Under the pieces are notes generated by a model, which searched no databases, was not told the DNA's origin, and saw only the letters and a list, made by a program, of their open reading frames with translations. A program made the translations under genes and the position numbers. This document shows, piece by piece, positions 8,103 through 15,302 of a stretch of DNA of 45,509 bases. The first letter of the stretch is position 1. Every line of letters begins with the position of its first letter. Source of the stretch: Candidatus Nomurabacteria bacterium RIFCSPLOWO2_01_FULL_39_18 (GTDB taxonomy: Bacteria > Patescibacteriota > Minisyncoccia > Phycocordibacterales > UBA9973); contig MFUV01000010.1 in the NCBI GenBank assembly GCA_001787005.1, forward strand, positions 158,235 to 203,743, given 5' to 3'.

Positions 8103-8702
8103 ATGGAAGGTGAAATAGTCGAAGAAAAAAAGCAGCCGGAAGAAAAATCGGAGTCCGCCAAGCAGTCATTCTGGGAACTTGTACGTTTTGCACTTTTGGC
8201 CTTACTTATTGTTGCCCCTATTCGCGTCCTAGTAGCGGAACCTTTCGTCGTCTCGGGAGCTTCGATGGTTCCCACATTTTTGGATGGAGATTATTTAGTG
8301 GTAGACAAATTATCTTACAAATTAAATGACCCCGAGAGATACGATGTTATTATTTTTAAATACCCCAACGATACCACAAAATTTTTTATAAAAAGAATAA
8401 TTGGACTTCCAAATGAAACAGTGGACATAAAGGGTAGCGTCATAACCATAACGAACGCTTTACATAAAGATGGATTTAAAATTGATCAGCCTTTTGTAAA
8501 AAATACTGCAAATAATAATAATACACATTATGAAATAAAGAGCGGTGAATATTTTGTCATGGGCGACAACAGATCCGCTAGCTCGGATTCAAGATACTGG
8601 GGAGGAGTCAAAAGAGAATTAATTTCAGGAAAAGCGCTTCTGCGCTTATTGCCAATAAAAAATATTGGCGTTTTTCCTGGTCAATATGAACAATCAGAAT
8701 AA
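8103..8702 (+). CDS. lepB: Signal peptidase I
   Basis: 199 aa from ATG 8103; upstream in-frame ATGs at 8070 and 8097 are less likely. It removes signal peptides of exported proteins at the membrane outer face. One N-terminal membrane segment (residues 24-45) precedes the catalytic Ser54 in SGASMVPT. The general-base Lys97 is in FFIKRIIGLPNE, and box E is GDNRSASSDSRYWG. A TATATT at 8090-8095 lies 7 nt before ATG 8103, supporting that start. It heads a run with hisS (2 nt gap), def and fmt, and is the obvious processing enzyme for the many secreted proteins at 20-40 kb. Confidence 0.95.
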   Translation: MEGEIVEEKKQPEEKSESAKQSFWELVRFALLALLIVAPIRVLVAEPFVVSGASMVPTFLDGDYLVVDKLSYKLNDPERYDVIIFKYPNDTTKFFIKRIIGLPNETVDIKGSVITITNALHKDGFKIDQPFVKNTANNNNTHYEIKSGEYFVMGDNRSASSDSRYWGGVKRELISGKALLRLLPIKNIGVFPGQYEQSE

Positions 8703-8704
8703 AA

Positions 8705-10021
8705 ATGAAAAAGACGCGTCATACAAAAACAGCACAAAAGAGTAGCAAGATGTCAAATATATCCTCGCCCAAAGGAATGCGAGATCTGATGAATGATGAG
8801 TATTATGCTTTTCAGGGTTTTTTTGAAAAGGCGCAAGAAGTGGCCGTGTATTATGGCTTTAAACCGCTCGAAACCCCGATGCTGGAACACGAAGAAATTT
8901 TTACCACGGGCATAGGAGAAGGCACAGACATCGTAGACAAAGAAATGTATACACTAAAGACAAAAGGAGGAGACCATTTGGCTCTGCGACCCGAACATAC
9001 TGCGCCATTAGTGCGGGCTTATATTGAACACGGTATGCAAACTTTGCCCCAGCCGGTAATGCTTTACCATTCTGGTCCAGTTTTCAGGCATGACAAGCCC
9101 CAGAAGGGGCGCTACAGGCAATTCTGGCAATTTGATGCGGACGCGTTGGGATCCGAAAAAAGCATCATGGATGCGGTGATTATAAAAACTTGCATGAGTA
9201 TTTTGGAAGAAGCCGGAGCAGAAAATCTTTCGGTAGATATAAACTCAATCGGCGATAAAGAATGTCGCAATGGATACATCCGGGAACTAACAAATTATTA
9301 CAAGAAACACATAAATAGTCTGTCGACCATTGATCGAGAACGATTAAAAATAAACCCGCTCCGCATCCTGGACTCCAAAGAAGAGAAAACAATCGCAATA
9401 AATGAAGGGGCTCCGGACTCGGTTTCGTTTCTGTGCCCTTCCTGCAAGAAACATTTTAAGGAAGTGCTGGAATATTTGGAAGAAATGAATATTCAATATA
9501 ACTTAAATAAAAATCTGGTGCGCGGACTTTCGTATTATACTCGCACTGTTTTTGAAATTATCGAGCAAGCAGGCAGTGAAGAGAGCGCGCCAATGGCCCT
9601 CGCGGGCGGCGGACGCTATGACTATCTGGCTCGCCAAATAGGTTCAAAGAAAGATGTCCCTTGCGTGGGATTTTCGATTGGAGTGGATAGAATAGTCGCA
9701 TCTCCCTGGTATAAAAAGCTCGCACCCCGCATATTAAAGAAACCAAAAATTTATTTTATCCAGCTTGGCTCTGAGGCAAAATTGAAAAGCCTGAATGTGA
9801 TCGAGATATTGCGCAAGGCGCATATCCCCATTGCCCAATCACTTTCTAAAGATAGTCTTGGATCTCAATTAGCCATTGCCGAAAAGCTCTCTATCCCCTA
9901 CGCCATAATCTTCGGAGTTAAGGAGGCGCTGGATAATTCCGTAATAGTGCGAAATATGGGCAATCGTTCCCAGGACACTGTGAAATTAGGAAAACTTCTA
10001 GAATATTTGAAGGAACTATAA
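8705..10021 (+). CDS. hisS: Histidyl-tRNA synthetase
   Basis: 438 aa, full-length class II synthetase. It charges tRNA-His with histidine. Motif 2 region is GPVFRHDKPQKGRYRQFWQFDADALG, the HisA-type motif is GLSYYTRTVFEI, and motif 3 is VGFSIGVDRI. ALRPEHTAPLVRAYIEHG is the family's motif-1-proximal segment. The anticodon-binding domain occupies the last 100 residues (from KPKIYFIQLG). The first 20 residues are Lys/Thr/Ser-rich and the start could instead be at 8750 (MSNISSPKGMRDL). It lies 2 nt after lepB and 9 nt before def, so the genes are probably one transcript. Confidence 0.96.
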   Translation: MKKTRHTKTAQKSSKMSNISSPKGMRDLMNDEYYAFQGFFEKAQEVAVYYGFKPLETPMLEHEEIFTTGIGEGTDIVDKEMYTLKTKGGDHLALRPEHTAPLVRAYIEHGMQTLPQPVMLYHSGPVFRHDKPQKGRYRQFWQFDADALGSEKSIMDAVIIKTCMSILEEAGAENLSVDINSIGDKECRNGYIRELTNYYKKHINSLSTIDRERLKINPLRILDSKEEKTIAINEGAPDSVSFLCPSCKKHFKEVLEYLEEMNIQYNLNKNLVRGLSYYTRTVFEIIEQAGSEESAPMALAGGGRYDYLARQIGSKKDVPCVGFSIGVDRIVASPWYKKLAPRILKKPKIYFIQLGSEAKLKSLNVIEILRKAHIPIAQSLSKDSLGSQLAIAEKLSIPYAIIFGVKEALDNSVIVRNMGNRSQDTVKLGKLLEYLKEL

Positions 10022-10030
10022 TAAATAGAG

Positions 10031-10642
10031 ATGATTAGAAAAATTTTACAAGCCAATCAAAAACCTGCCCGCAATGCTACGCATAGCGTTGCAGGCGGGG
10101 AAGAAAAGGTTCTTCGTGAAATTGCCAAGGATGTCGATCTCAAAGATATTAAAACAATAAAAACAAAAAGGGTGCTGAAAGAAATGCGGGAGGCGCTGGC
10201 TAGTCAGAGTGATGGAGTGGCGATAGCGGCGCCGCAAATCGGGTATTCGCTCCGAATTTTTGTCGTATCTGGAAAAATTTTTGAAAAAGACTTCTTGAAC
10301 AATAGGAAGGAAAGAATGTCTGGGGAGAAAAAAAAGAATGATGCAGTAGAAGTTAAATCGAAAATAAAAAATCTAATCTTCATTAACCCGAAAATTTCCA
10401 AACTCTCCCGTGAAAGGACATGGGTGCCAGAGGGTTGCCTCTCTGTTCGCCCGCTTTATGGCAAAACTTTTAGATCAACAAAAGCGACTGTCGAAGCTTA
10501 TGATGAAACTGGTAAAAAATTCACAAGGGGCGCATCGGGATTGCTTGCGCAGATTTTCCAACATGAAACAGATCATCTAAACGGCATTCTCTTTATCGAC
10601 CACGCAAAAGATATAAAAGCAGAGCAACCACAACATGCCTAA
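10031..10642 (+). CDS. def: Peptide deformylase with an in-frame palindromic insertion
   Basis: 203 aa, longer than the usual 150-180. It removes the N-formyl group from nascent proteins and binds a divalent metal. Motif 1 GVAIAAPQIG, motif 2 EGCLSV and motif 3 QHETDH (metal ligands Cys and two His, catalytic Glu) are all present. Two insertions explain the length: residues 12-23 (PARNATHSVAGG), encoded exactly by a 36-nt palindrome, and a Lys-rich segment near residues 90-115. The palindrome splits the usual N-terminal MIRKILQ and KVLREIA elements. The stop overlaps fmt by 8 nt. Def and Fmt form the formylation-deformylation pair. Confidence 0.95.
   Translation: MIRKILQANQKPARNATHSVAGGEEKVLREIAKDVDLKDIKTIKTKRVLKEMREALASQSDGVAIAAPQIGYSLRIFVVSGKIFEKDFLNNRKERMSGEKKKNDAVEVKSKIKNLIFINPKISKLSRERTWVPEGCLSVRPLYGKTFRSTKATVEAYDETGKKFTRGASGLLAQIFQHETDHLNGILFIDHAKDIKAEQPQHA
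10064..10099. repeat. 36-nt palindromic element inserted in frame in def
   Basis: Arms 10064-10079 and 10084-10099 form a 16-bp stem with two G-U pairs, one C-A mismatch and a 4-nt loop CGCA. It spans exactly codons 12-23, is GC-rich against an AT-rich gene, and encodes PARNATHSVAGG, absent from typical deformylases. The pattern recalls Rickettsia palindromic elements. Confidence 0.8.
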
Positions 10643-11468
10643 AATTAATTTTGCATTCTTTGGTGGAGAACCGCTTTCCGTACCCACACTTCGAAAGTTA
10701 CATGAAAATGGTTTCGTCCCTGCGCTCGTTATCAGCAACCCGGATAAACCACGAGGAAGAAATTTAGAAATAACTCCGCCACCCACCGCATTATGGGCTA
10801 AACAACAGAATATCCAGCTTATTCAGCCAGAGAAATTAAGTAAAGGAGAAATTCAGGGGGATTTTGACTTTTTTGTGGTGGTATCTTATGGAAAAATAAT
10901 TCCTAAAGAAATTTTGGATCTTCCAAAGTATGGGGCTATCAATATTCACCCCTCGCTTCTGCCGCGCTACCGCGGACCCTCCCCTATCGTGTCAACTATT
11001 TTAAATGGAGACAAGGAGACAGGCGTCACTGTCATAAAAATTGATGAAGAAATGGACCACGGACCAATCCTCGCGCAAGAGAAAATCCCCCTTTCAGGAA
11101 ATGAATCGCTTCAAGATCTAGAAAAATCTTTGGCGAAATTAGGTGGAGAACTTTTAGTGAAAATTATTCCAGAATTTATCGCTGGTAAAATAAAGCCGAA
11201 AGAACAAGACCACAGCGCAGCCATTTGTGTAAAAAAAATTACAAAAGCCGATGGAGAAATTGATCCCAGAGGCGACCCTGTAAAAAACTGGCGTAAATTC
11301 CGCGCTTATGCCCCCTGGCCTCGTACTTTCTTTTTCAAGAATGGCAAGAGAATTATCGTTACTGACGCAGTTTTCGAAAACAACCAGTTCATCATCAAAA
11401 AAGTTTTGCCTGAAGGTAAAAAAGAGATAACTTGGGAGGAATTTCAAAAAATCAGTATTTCGAAGTGA
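10635..11468 (+). CDS. fmt: Methionyl-tRNA formyltransferase
   Basis: 277 aa, somewhat shorter than the 310-315 aa of E. coli. It formylates initiator Met-tRNA using 10-formyl-tetrahydrofolate. The N-terminal Rossmann-like domain has FFGGEPLSVPTL and VVVSYGKIIPKEIL. The catalytic segment INIHPSLLPRYRGPSPI contains the Asn-His pair, and the partner Asp lies in ETGVTVIKIDEEMDHGPIL. The C-terminal OB-like domain follows from about residue 200. It overlaps def by 8 nt, the common def-fmt order. The 3' end overlaps the convergent hibernation factor gene by 17 nt. Confidence 0.95.
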   Translation: MPKINFAFFGGEPLSVPTLRKLHENGFVPALVISNPDKPRGRNLEITPPPTALWAKQQNIQLIQPEKLSKGEIQGDFDFFVVVSYGKIIPKEILDLPKYGAINIHPSLLPRYRGPSPIVSTILNGDKETGVTVIKIDEEMDHGPILAQEKIPLSGNESLQDLEKSLAKLGGELLVKIIPEFIAGKIKPKEQDHSAAICVKKITKADGEIDPRGDPVKNWRKFRAYAPWPRTFFFKNGKRIIVTDAVFENNQFIIKKVLPEGKKEITWEEFQKISISK

Positions 11469-11850
11469 ACGGGTTACGCTTGGAGAGACCCTTCAGCATT
11501 TTTTTCACACTAGCCGCTCCACGCTTGAAGAGTGTTTGCCTGCGATCTTTATTTTTAGTGATTTCTCTGAAGAGATTTTCCTTTACTTTATCTATTGCCT
11601 GATATAGGTCTTCTTCGTCAGCGCTCCCGTAAAATTTCTCGCCCTTTAAATTAATCAAGCAATCAGCATGAAAAACACTCCCTGATTTGTGGTGATTCGT
11701 GGCCTTAGAAACTTCAAAAGAAACCGCCACTTCTCCTCCCGCTTCTTCAGCCTTCTCAAGGAGCCTGCCCAGGGTAGTTTCTTTGTTTAAAACATAACCC
11801 TTAATAGCTTCCGTTAACTCCATATTTTTGCCCTGTAAATTTATCTGCAT
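11452..11850 (-). CDS. hpf: Ribosome hibernation promoting factor, short form (HPF/RaiA family)
   Basis: 132 aa, the short-form size. These proteins bind the 30S decoding channel and silence ribosomes in stationary phase. The start MQINLQGKNMELTEAIKGYV and the FEVSKATNHHKSGSVFHADCLINL strand with a DLYQAIDKVKENLFREI helix match the beta-alpha-beta-beta-beta-alpha fold. The basic tail from residue 103 is expected to contact rRNA. A TATAAT ends 6 nt before the ATG (11857-11862 on the minus strand), so a leaderless mRNA is predicted. It converges on fmt with overlapping ends. Confidence 0.88.
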   Translation of the reverse strand: MQINLQGKNMELTEAIKGYVLNKETTLGRLLEKAEEAGGEVAVSFEVSKATNHHKSGSVFHADCLINLKGEKFYGSADEEDLYQAIDKVKENLFREITKNKDRRQTLFKRGAASVKKMLKGLSKRNPFTSKY

Positions 11851-11871
11851 ACTTAGATTATACTATAATTT

Positions 11872-12474
11872 TTAATTTTTTACATCCGTAAATCTTTTTT
11901 TCAGCCACGACTGAGCCGCCAAGATAATGGCCATTATGAGCAAGATAAATCCTATTGCTACGTAAATATTATTGAAAATATCCGCCAAGTATGTAAACCC
12001 AAGACCCGAAAGATATCCGATCGAAATAAGAATAAGGAGAGACAGGGCAATGGCCGGTGTTTCATAAAAAATAAACTGCCAAAATGAAAGGTCTGTTTTC
12101 TGTACATATGTAGTTAATACAACTGGGGTTCCAACAATAAATTTGGCAAAAATAAGGCCTATAAAATGGTTCCCCCGGCTCGCCCGAGTTACCGCCTCTC
12201 CAATAATCGATATAGTGCTGGCGTAACGATGTTTAATTATTCTTTCTACTGTAGCTGTTTTGCCAAGCAAAAACCACAAAATATTTGGAGGAAAAGACCC
12301 AAGAAAACTTAATACGACAACAGAAAAGGCGGGCAAGACCCCCTGTGCCACCAGAAAGCCGAGAGCAAACAGGGCAAATTCTCCCCCGAATATTACCCCT
12401 CCCAAGATGATAATATATTCAAGGGATCGATGGTTTATTATAAACACCCGCAACCATTCTATCCATTCAATCAT
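11872..12474 (-). CDS. DedA/VTT-family membrane protein
   Basis: 200 aa with about five hydrophobic segments. FLGSFPPNILWFLLGK and FIGLIFAKFIVGTPVVLTTYV match the DedA (SNARE-associated, VTT) core, where a Gly-rich re-entrant region and the R/K-F-x-x-G-x-x-x segment are conserved. DedA proteins are linked to lipid flipping and membrane potential maintenance in other bacteria. The charged residues of the core are less canonical here, so the exact activity is unknown. A TAGAAT hexamer ends 6 nt before the ATG. It lies 21 nt upstream of the hibernation factor gene on the same strand. Confidence 0.75.
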   Translation of the reverse strand: MIEWIEWLRVFIINHRSLEYIIILGGVIFGGEFALFALGFLVAQGVLPAFSVVVLSFLGSFPPNILWFLLGKTATVERIIKHRYASTISIIGEAVTRASRGNHFIGLIFAKFIVGTPVVLTTYVQKTDLSFWQFIFYETPAIALSLLILISIGYLSGLGFTYLADIFNNIYVAIGFILLIMAIILAAQSWLKKRFTDVKN

Positions 12475-12524
12475 TGATATATTCTATCATTTTATTATTT
12501 ACAAATATATAGTATAATCTCCCT

Positions 12525-13019
12525 ATGGCTCCATCTATTAAAAAGAGAGGGGTATCAAGAAATCACAAGGTGGTAATGGTTTCCGGCGGTTTCGATCCTA
12601 TACACCCAGGACACACTCGACTTTTCAAAGAAGCTAAAAAACTGGGAGATAAATTGGTAGTGGTTATTAACAATGATCATTGGATTCGCAAAAAAAAGGG
12701 TCATGGCTTTATGGGCGCGGAGGACCGCGCCGAAGTTATAGCTTCTTTCCGCCATGTCGATGAAGTGATAATTTCAAGCCACAAGAGAAATCCGAAAGAT
12801 ATGAGCATTTGTAGAGAATTATTAAAATTTCGTCCACATATATTTGCAAATGGAGGTGACAGAAATGTGAAAGATGCCAAAGATCCTAAATCTTCCCTAA
12901 ATCCAGAAATTGAATTATGTAAAAAATTGGGGATTAGACGAGTTTTTAATGTCGGGAAGGGCGGTAAAATTAGAAGCTCGTCGGAGTTATTAAAAGAATA
13001 CGTAAAGAAGAATAAATAG
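12525..13019 (+). CDS. Cytidylyltransferase-like nucleotidyltransferase
   Basis: 164 aa with a single nucleotidyltransferase domain. GGFDPIHPGHTRLFKEAK at residues 21-38 contains the HxGH motif that binds the nucleotide. A late RSSSELLKEY resembles the second ISTSEI-like signature. Family members make activated compounds such as CDP-glycerol, ADP-heptose or FAD from a phosphate and an NTP. The substrate cannot be told. It starts a sugar-related cluster: a HAD phosphatase 3 nt downstream, a cupin, and two GH130 genes. TATAAT at 12513-12518 ends 6 nt before the ATG. By context it may activate a sugar phosphate. Confidence 0.8.
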   Translation: MAPSIKKRGVSRNHKVVMVSGGFDPIHPGHTRLFKEAKKLGDKLVVVINNDHWIRKKKGHGFMGAEDRAEVIASFRHVDEVIISSHKRNPKDMSICRELLKFRPHIFANGGDRNVKDAKDPKSSLNPEIELCKKLGIRRVFNVGKGGKIRSSSELLKEYVKKNK

Positions 13020-13022
13020 ACA

Positions 13023-13778
13023 ATGAAACCCTTAAATCAATTATCTAAAAAAGATCTAAGCAAAATAAAAATGATTGTTTTCGACGTTGATGGAGTAATT
13101 GTTCCAAGAGGTACTAAAATAAAACAGGCGGGGAATATCACTACTCTTGAAACAAAAATAATCGCGTCAAAACAAATAGAGCAGATAAAAAAATTATATA
13201 AAAAAGGATTTTTGATAAATATCAGTTCTGGTAGAGGACTTTATATGCTCCAAGAAATGTTTAGATCAATATTACCTTTCGTCAGTCTGACATATGAATG
13301 CGGTAGCGCTACTTGGTATAAAGGAAAAATCTACCAGCATGTGAACAGTTTTAAGCATTTGCAAGATATGTTCTTTAAACTTAAAAAGACTGCGATTAAA
13401 AATAAGAATGTAAAAGGATTCGAACCTAAAGAATTTATCATCACCATGCACTGCACTAAAAAATTAAAGGGGGTTGAAAAAATCGTAAAGACTCAAAGAA
13501 ATCTTACCACTCATTGGAACGGTGAAGCATACGACATTTTGATAAAAAAAGATCAAACCAAGGCTGTCGGTCTTCGTAAGGTCATGAAAATTTTTAAGTT
13601 AAAGAAAGAAAATGTTATGGCCATAGGGGACAATTATAATGATCATGAACTTTTGCAAGCGAGTGGAACGCCGATTTCAGCCGATAAAAGTAGAATAAAA
13701 GGGAAATTCTATGTTTCCTTGGAGGGAAAGTTCCTTCCAGCGGATATTTTAATGCAGAAAATCTTGTCATTAAAATGA
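13023..13778 (+). CDS. HAD-superfamily phosphatase
   Basis: 251 aa. Motif I is FDVDGVIVPRG near residues 19-29 with the nucleophilic Asp and the acid/base Asp. Motif II is the Ser in ISSGRG, motif III a Lys near KKDQTKAVG, and motif IV AIGDNYNDHELL with metal-binding Asp residues. The large insert between motifs II and III is a type-C2 cap, as in Cof-type phosphatases, mannosyl-3-phosphoglycerate phosphatases and sucrose phosphatases. It lies 3 nt after the nucleotidyltransferase gene. The substrate is probably a sugar phosphate, by context only. Confidence 0.82.
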   Translation: MKPLNQLSKKDLSKIKMIVFDVDGVIVPRGTKIKQAGNITTLETKIIASKQIEQIKKLYKKGFLINISSGRGLYMLQEMFRSILPFVSLTYECGSATWYKGKIYQHVNSFKHLQDMFFKLKKTAIKNKNVKGFEPKEFIITMHCTKKLKGVEKIVKTQRNLTTHWNGEAYDILIKKDQTKAVGLRKVMKIFKLKKENVMAIGDNYNDHELLQASGTPISADKSRIKGKFYVSLEGKFLPADILMQKILSLK

Positions 13779-13791
13779 AGAAGAGTATAAT
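13764..13791 (+). promoter_or_regulatory. Promoter of the cupin gene, leaderless spacing
   Basis: TTGTCA at 13764-13769, a 16-bp spacer and TATAAT at 13786-13791, followed by 6 nt and the ATG at 13798. It overlaps the 3' end of the HAD gene, so the cupin and GH130 genes can be expressed independently of the two genes upstream. Confidence 0.65.
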
Positions 13792-13797
13792 TAAACA

Positions 13798-14151
13798 ATG
13801 GAATTCAAACCCTTCACAATAGAACGTCCATGGGGACAGTTTCGACAGCTAACTTACAACAGTCCTTCAACAGTAAAAGTTCATCGAGTAAAACCAGGAG
13901 AAGAAACAAGTTGGCAAAGTCATACTAAACGCGAAGAATTCTGGCATATTGTGGAGGGTGATGGAAAAGTTCTTATTGAAGATAAAGAATACGACGTTGC
14001 TCCGGGCGCTGAGTATTGTGCTCCAGTCGGCGCTAAACACAGGTGGATTGCGGGATTATCTGGTATGATATTAGTTGAAGTAGCTACTGGAGATTTTGAC
14101 GAAGAAGACATCATTCGCTATGAAGACAAATATGGTCGCGCCAAAAAATAA
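13798..14151 (+). CDS. Cupin protein, mannose-6-phosphate isomerase type 2-like
   Basis: 117 aa, a single cupin barrel. ERPWGQFRQLTYNSPSTVK is the typical lead-in of the C-terminal cupin of bifunctional mannose-1-phosphate guanylyltransferase/mannose-6-phosphate isomerases. SWQSHTKREEFWHIVEGDGKV holds the metal-binding His/Glu set and APVGAKHRW the last His. Stand-alone cupins of this type isomerise phosphorylated sugars or simply bind them. Together with three GH130 domains, mannose or mannoside metabolism is the best guess. Its 3' end overlaps the GH130 gene. It has its own promoter. Confidence 0.8.
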   Translation: MEFKPFTIERPWGQFRQLTYNSPSTVKVHRVKPGEETSWQSHTKREEFWHIVEGDGKVLIEDKEYDVAPGAEYCAPVGAKHRWIAGLSGMILVEVATGDFDEEDIIRYEDKYGRAKK

Positions 14152-15295
14152 AAAACCAAAGACCAAAAAAGTATCCGCAAAAAGCGGGCCCATTGGAAGT
14201 AAGAAAAAAACTACTGTTCGTGGCGCTCTGAAGAAGACCACCACAAGGAAAACAACAGTAAAGGGGAAAATAACAAGAAAAGTCGGATCCGAATTAAAGA
14301 GATCTCCGCGCAATCCAATCATTGAACCTCGACCATATGCCTGGGAGTCTAAAGCCACATTTAATCCGACAGCGATCTACTCTAGTGGCAAAGTACACAT
14401 TTTATACAGAGCAATAGGAGACAGCGACAATTCTGTCTTGGGTTATGCCAACAGCATTGACGGCTTTACCATCAATGAGACTTATCCCCGACCTGCTTAC
14501 TTCCCCTATATCGGCCTTAAGTATGACACAACACTGCCATCGATTGATTATAGTTCTGGAGGCGGATGGGGAGGCGGAAGCGAAGATCCAAGAATGACAC
14601 TCATTGACAATAGGGTCTATGTGCTCTATACCGCGTTTGATGGATGGGGTTCAGTCCGCATCGCGCTCATCTCGATCAGTTTGGAAGATTTTCTGGCAAA
14701 GCGTTTCAACAATTGGAAAGGTCCGGTTCTAATTTCTCCGCCAGGTCAAGTGCATAAAAACTGGGTTCTTTTTCCAGAAAAAATAAATGGTAAGTTCGCG
14801 ATATTACACAGTATTTCGCCGAACATCATGATCGATTATTTTGATTCTCTTGATGAACTTGATGGCAGAAAGTTCATACACAGCGTCCATAATAAGGAAG
14901 CTTCATGGACAGCCTCCGGTAAATTTGTGCGAGGAGCTGGACCTGCTCCCATTAAAACAAAGTATGGCTGGCTCGTCCTGTATCATGCCATTGAGAAAAA
15001 TGATTCCGGTAGATACAAATTATATGCAATGATTTTAGATTCCAAGAATCCTAGCAAAGTTTTATGCGATTCAATTCAGCCGATTTTGGAACCTGATTTA
15101 TGGTATGAGAATGAAGGTTACAAAGGTGGTGTGATATATGCTTGTGGAGCGATAGTCAAAGATGGAGAATTGTTCGTGTACTACGGGGGCGCAGACAAGG
15201 TTTCTTGCGTAGCAACTGTAAACCTTGATAAATTTTTAGAGGAGTTGATAAGTCACCGAGTGGTGAAGTTAAAGAGCAGAAAGATTGAACCTTAA
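14132..15295 (+). CDS. GH130 family beta-mannoside phosphorylase/mannosidase with a Lys-rich tail
   Basis: About 388 aa from ATG 14132. The frame is open to 14096, and 14120 is another start, but these overlap the cupin gene more. Residues 1-48 are a low-complexity basic tail rich in Lys, Thr and Arg. The rest is a five-bladed beta-propeller of glycoside hydrolase family 130. Signs are NPIIEPRPYAWESKATFNP, HILYRAIGDSD, the GGGSEDPRM motif with the catalytic Asp, YTAFDGWG, and a closing LFVYYGGADKV. Family members cleave beta-mannosides by phosphorolysis, giving mannose 1-phosphate, or by hydrolysis. There is no signal peptide, so it acts in the cytoplasm. A second GH130 gene follows. Confidence 0.88.
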   Translation: MVAPKNKKPKTKKVSAKSGPIGSKKKTTVRGALKKTTTRKTTVKGKITRKVGSELKRSPRNPIIEPRPYAWESKATFNPTAIYSSGKVHILYRAIGDSDNSVLGYANSIDGFTINETYPRPAYFPYIGLKYDTTLPSIDYSSGGGWGGGSEDPRMTLIDNRVYVLYTAFDGWGSVRIALISISLEDFLAKRFNNWKGPVLISPPGQVHKNWVLFPEKINGKFAILHSISPNIMIDYFDSLDELDGRKFIHSVHNKEASWTASGKFVRGAGPAPIKTKYGWLVLYHAIEKNDSGRYKLYAMILDSKNPSKVLCDSIQPILEPDLWYENEGYKGGVIYACGAIVKDGELFVYYGGADKVSCVATVNLDKFLEELISHRVVKLKSRKIEP

Positions 15296-15302
15296 TTATT
15301 TT

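Noticed and set aside
7971-8193. N-terminal extension of Pth up to 8193
   Set aside because: The extra residues come partly from a palindromic repeat and precede the canonical MKILVGLGNPG start.
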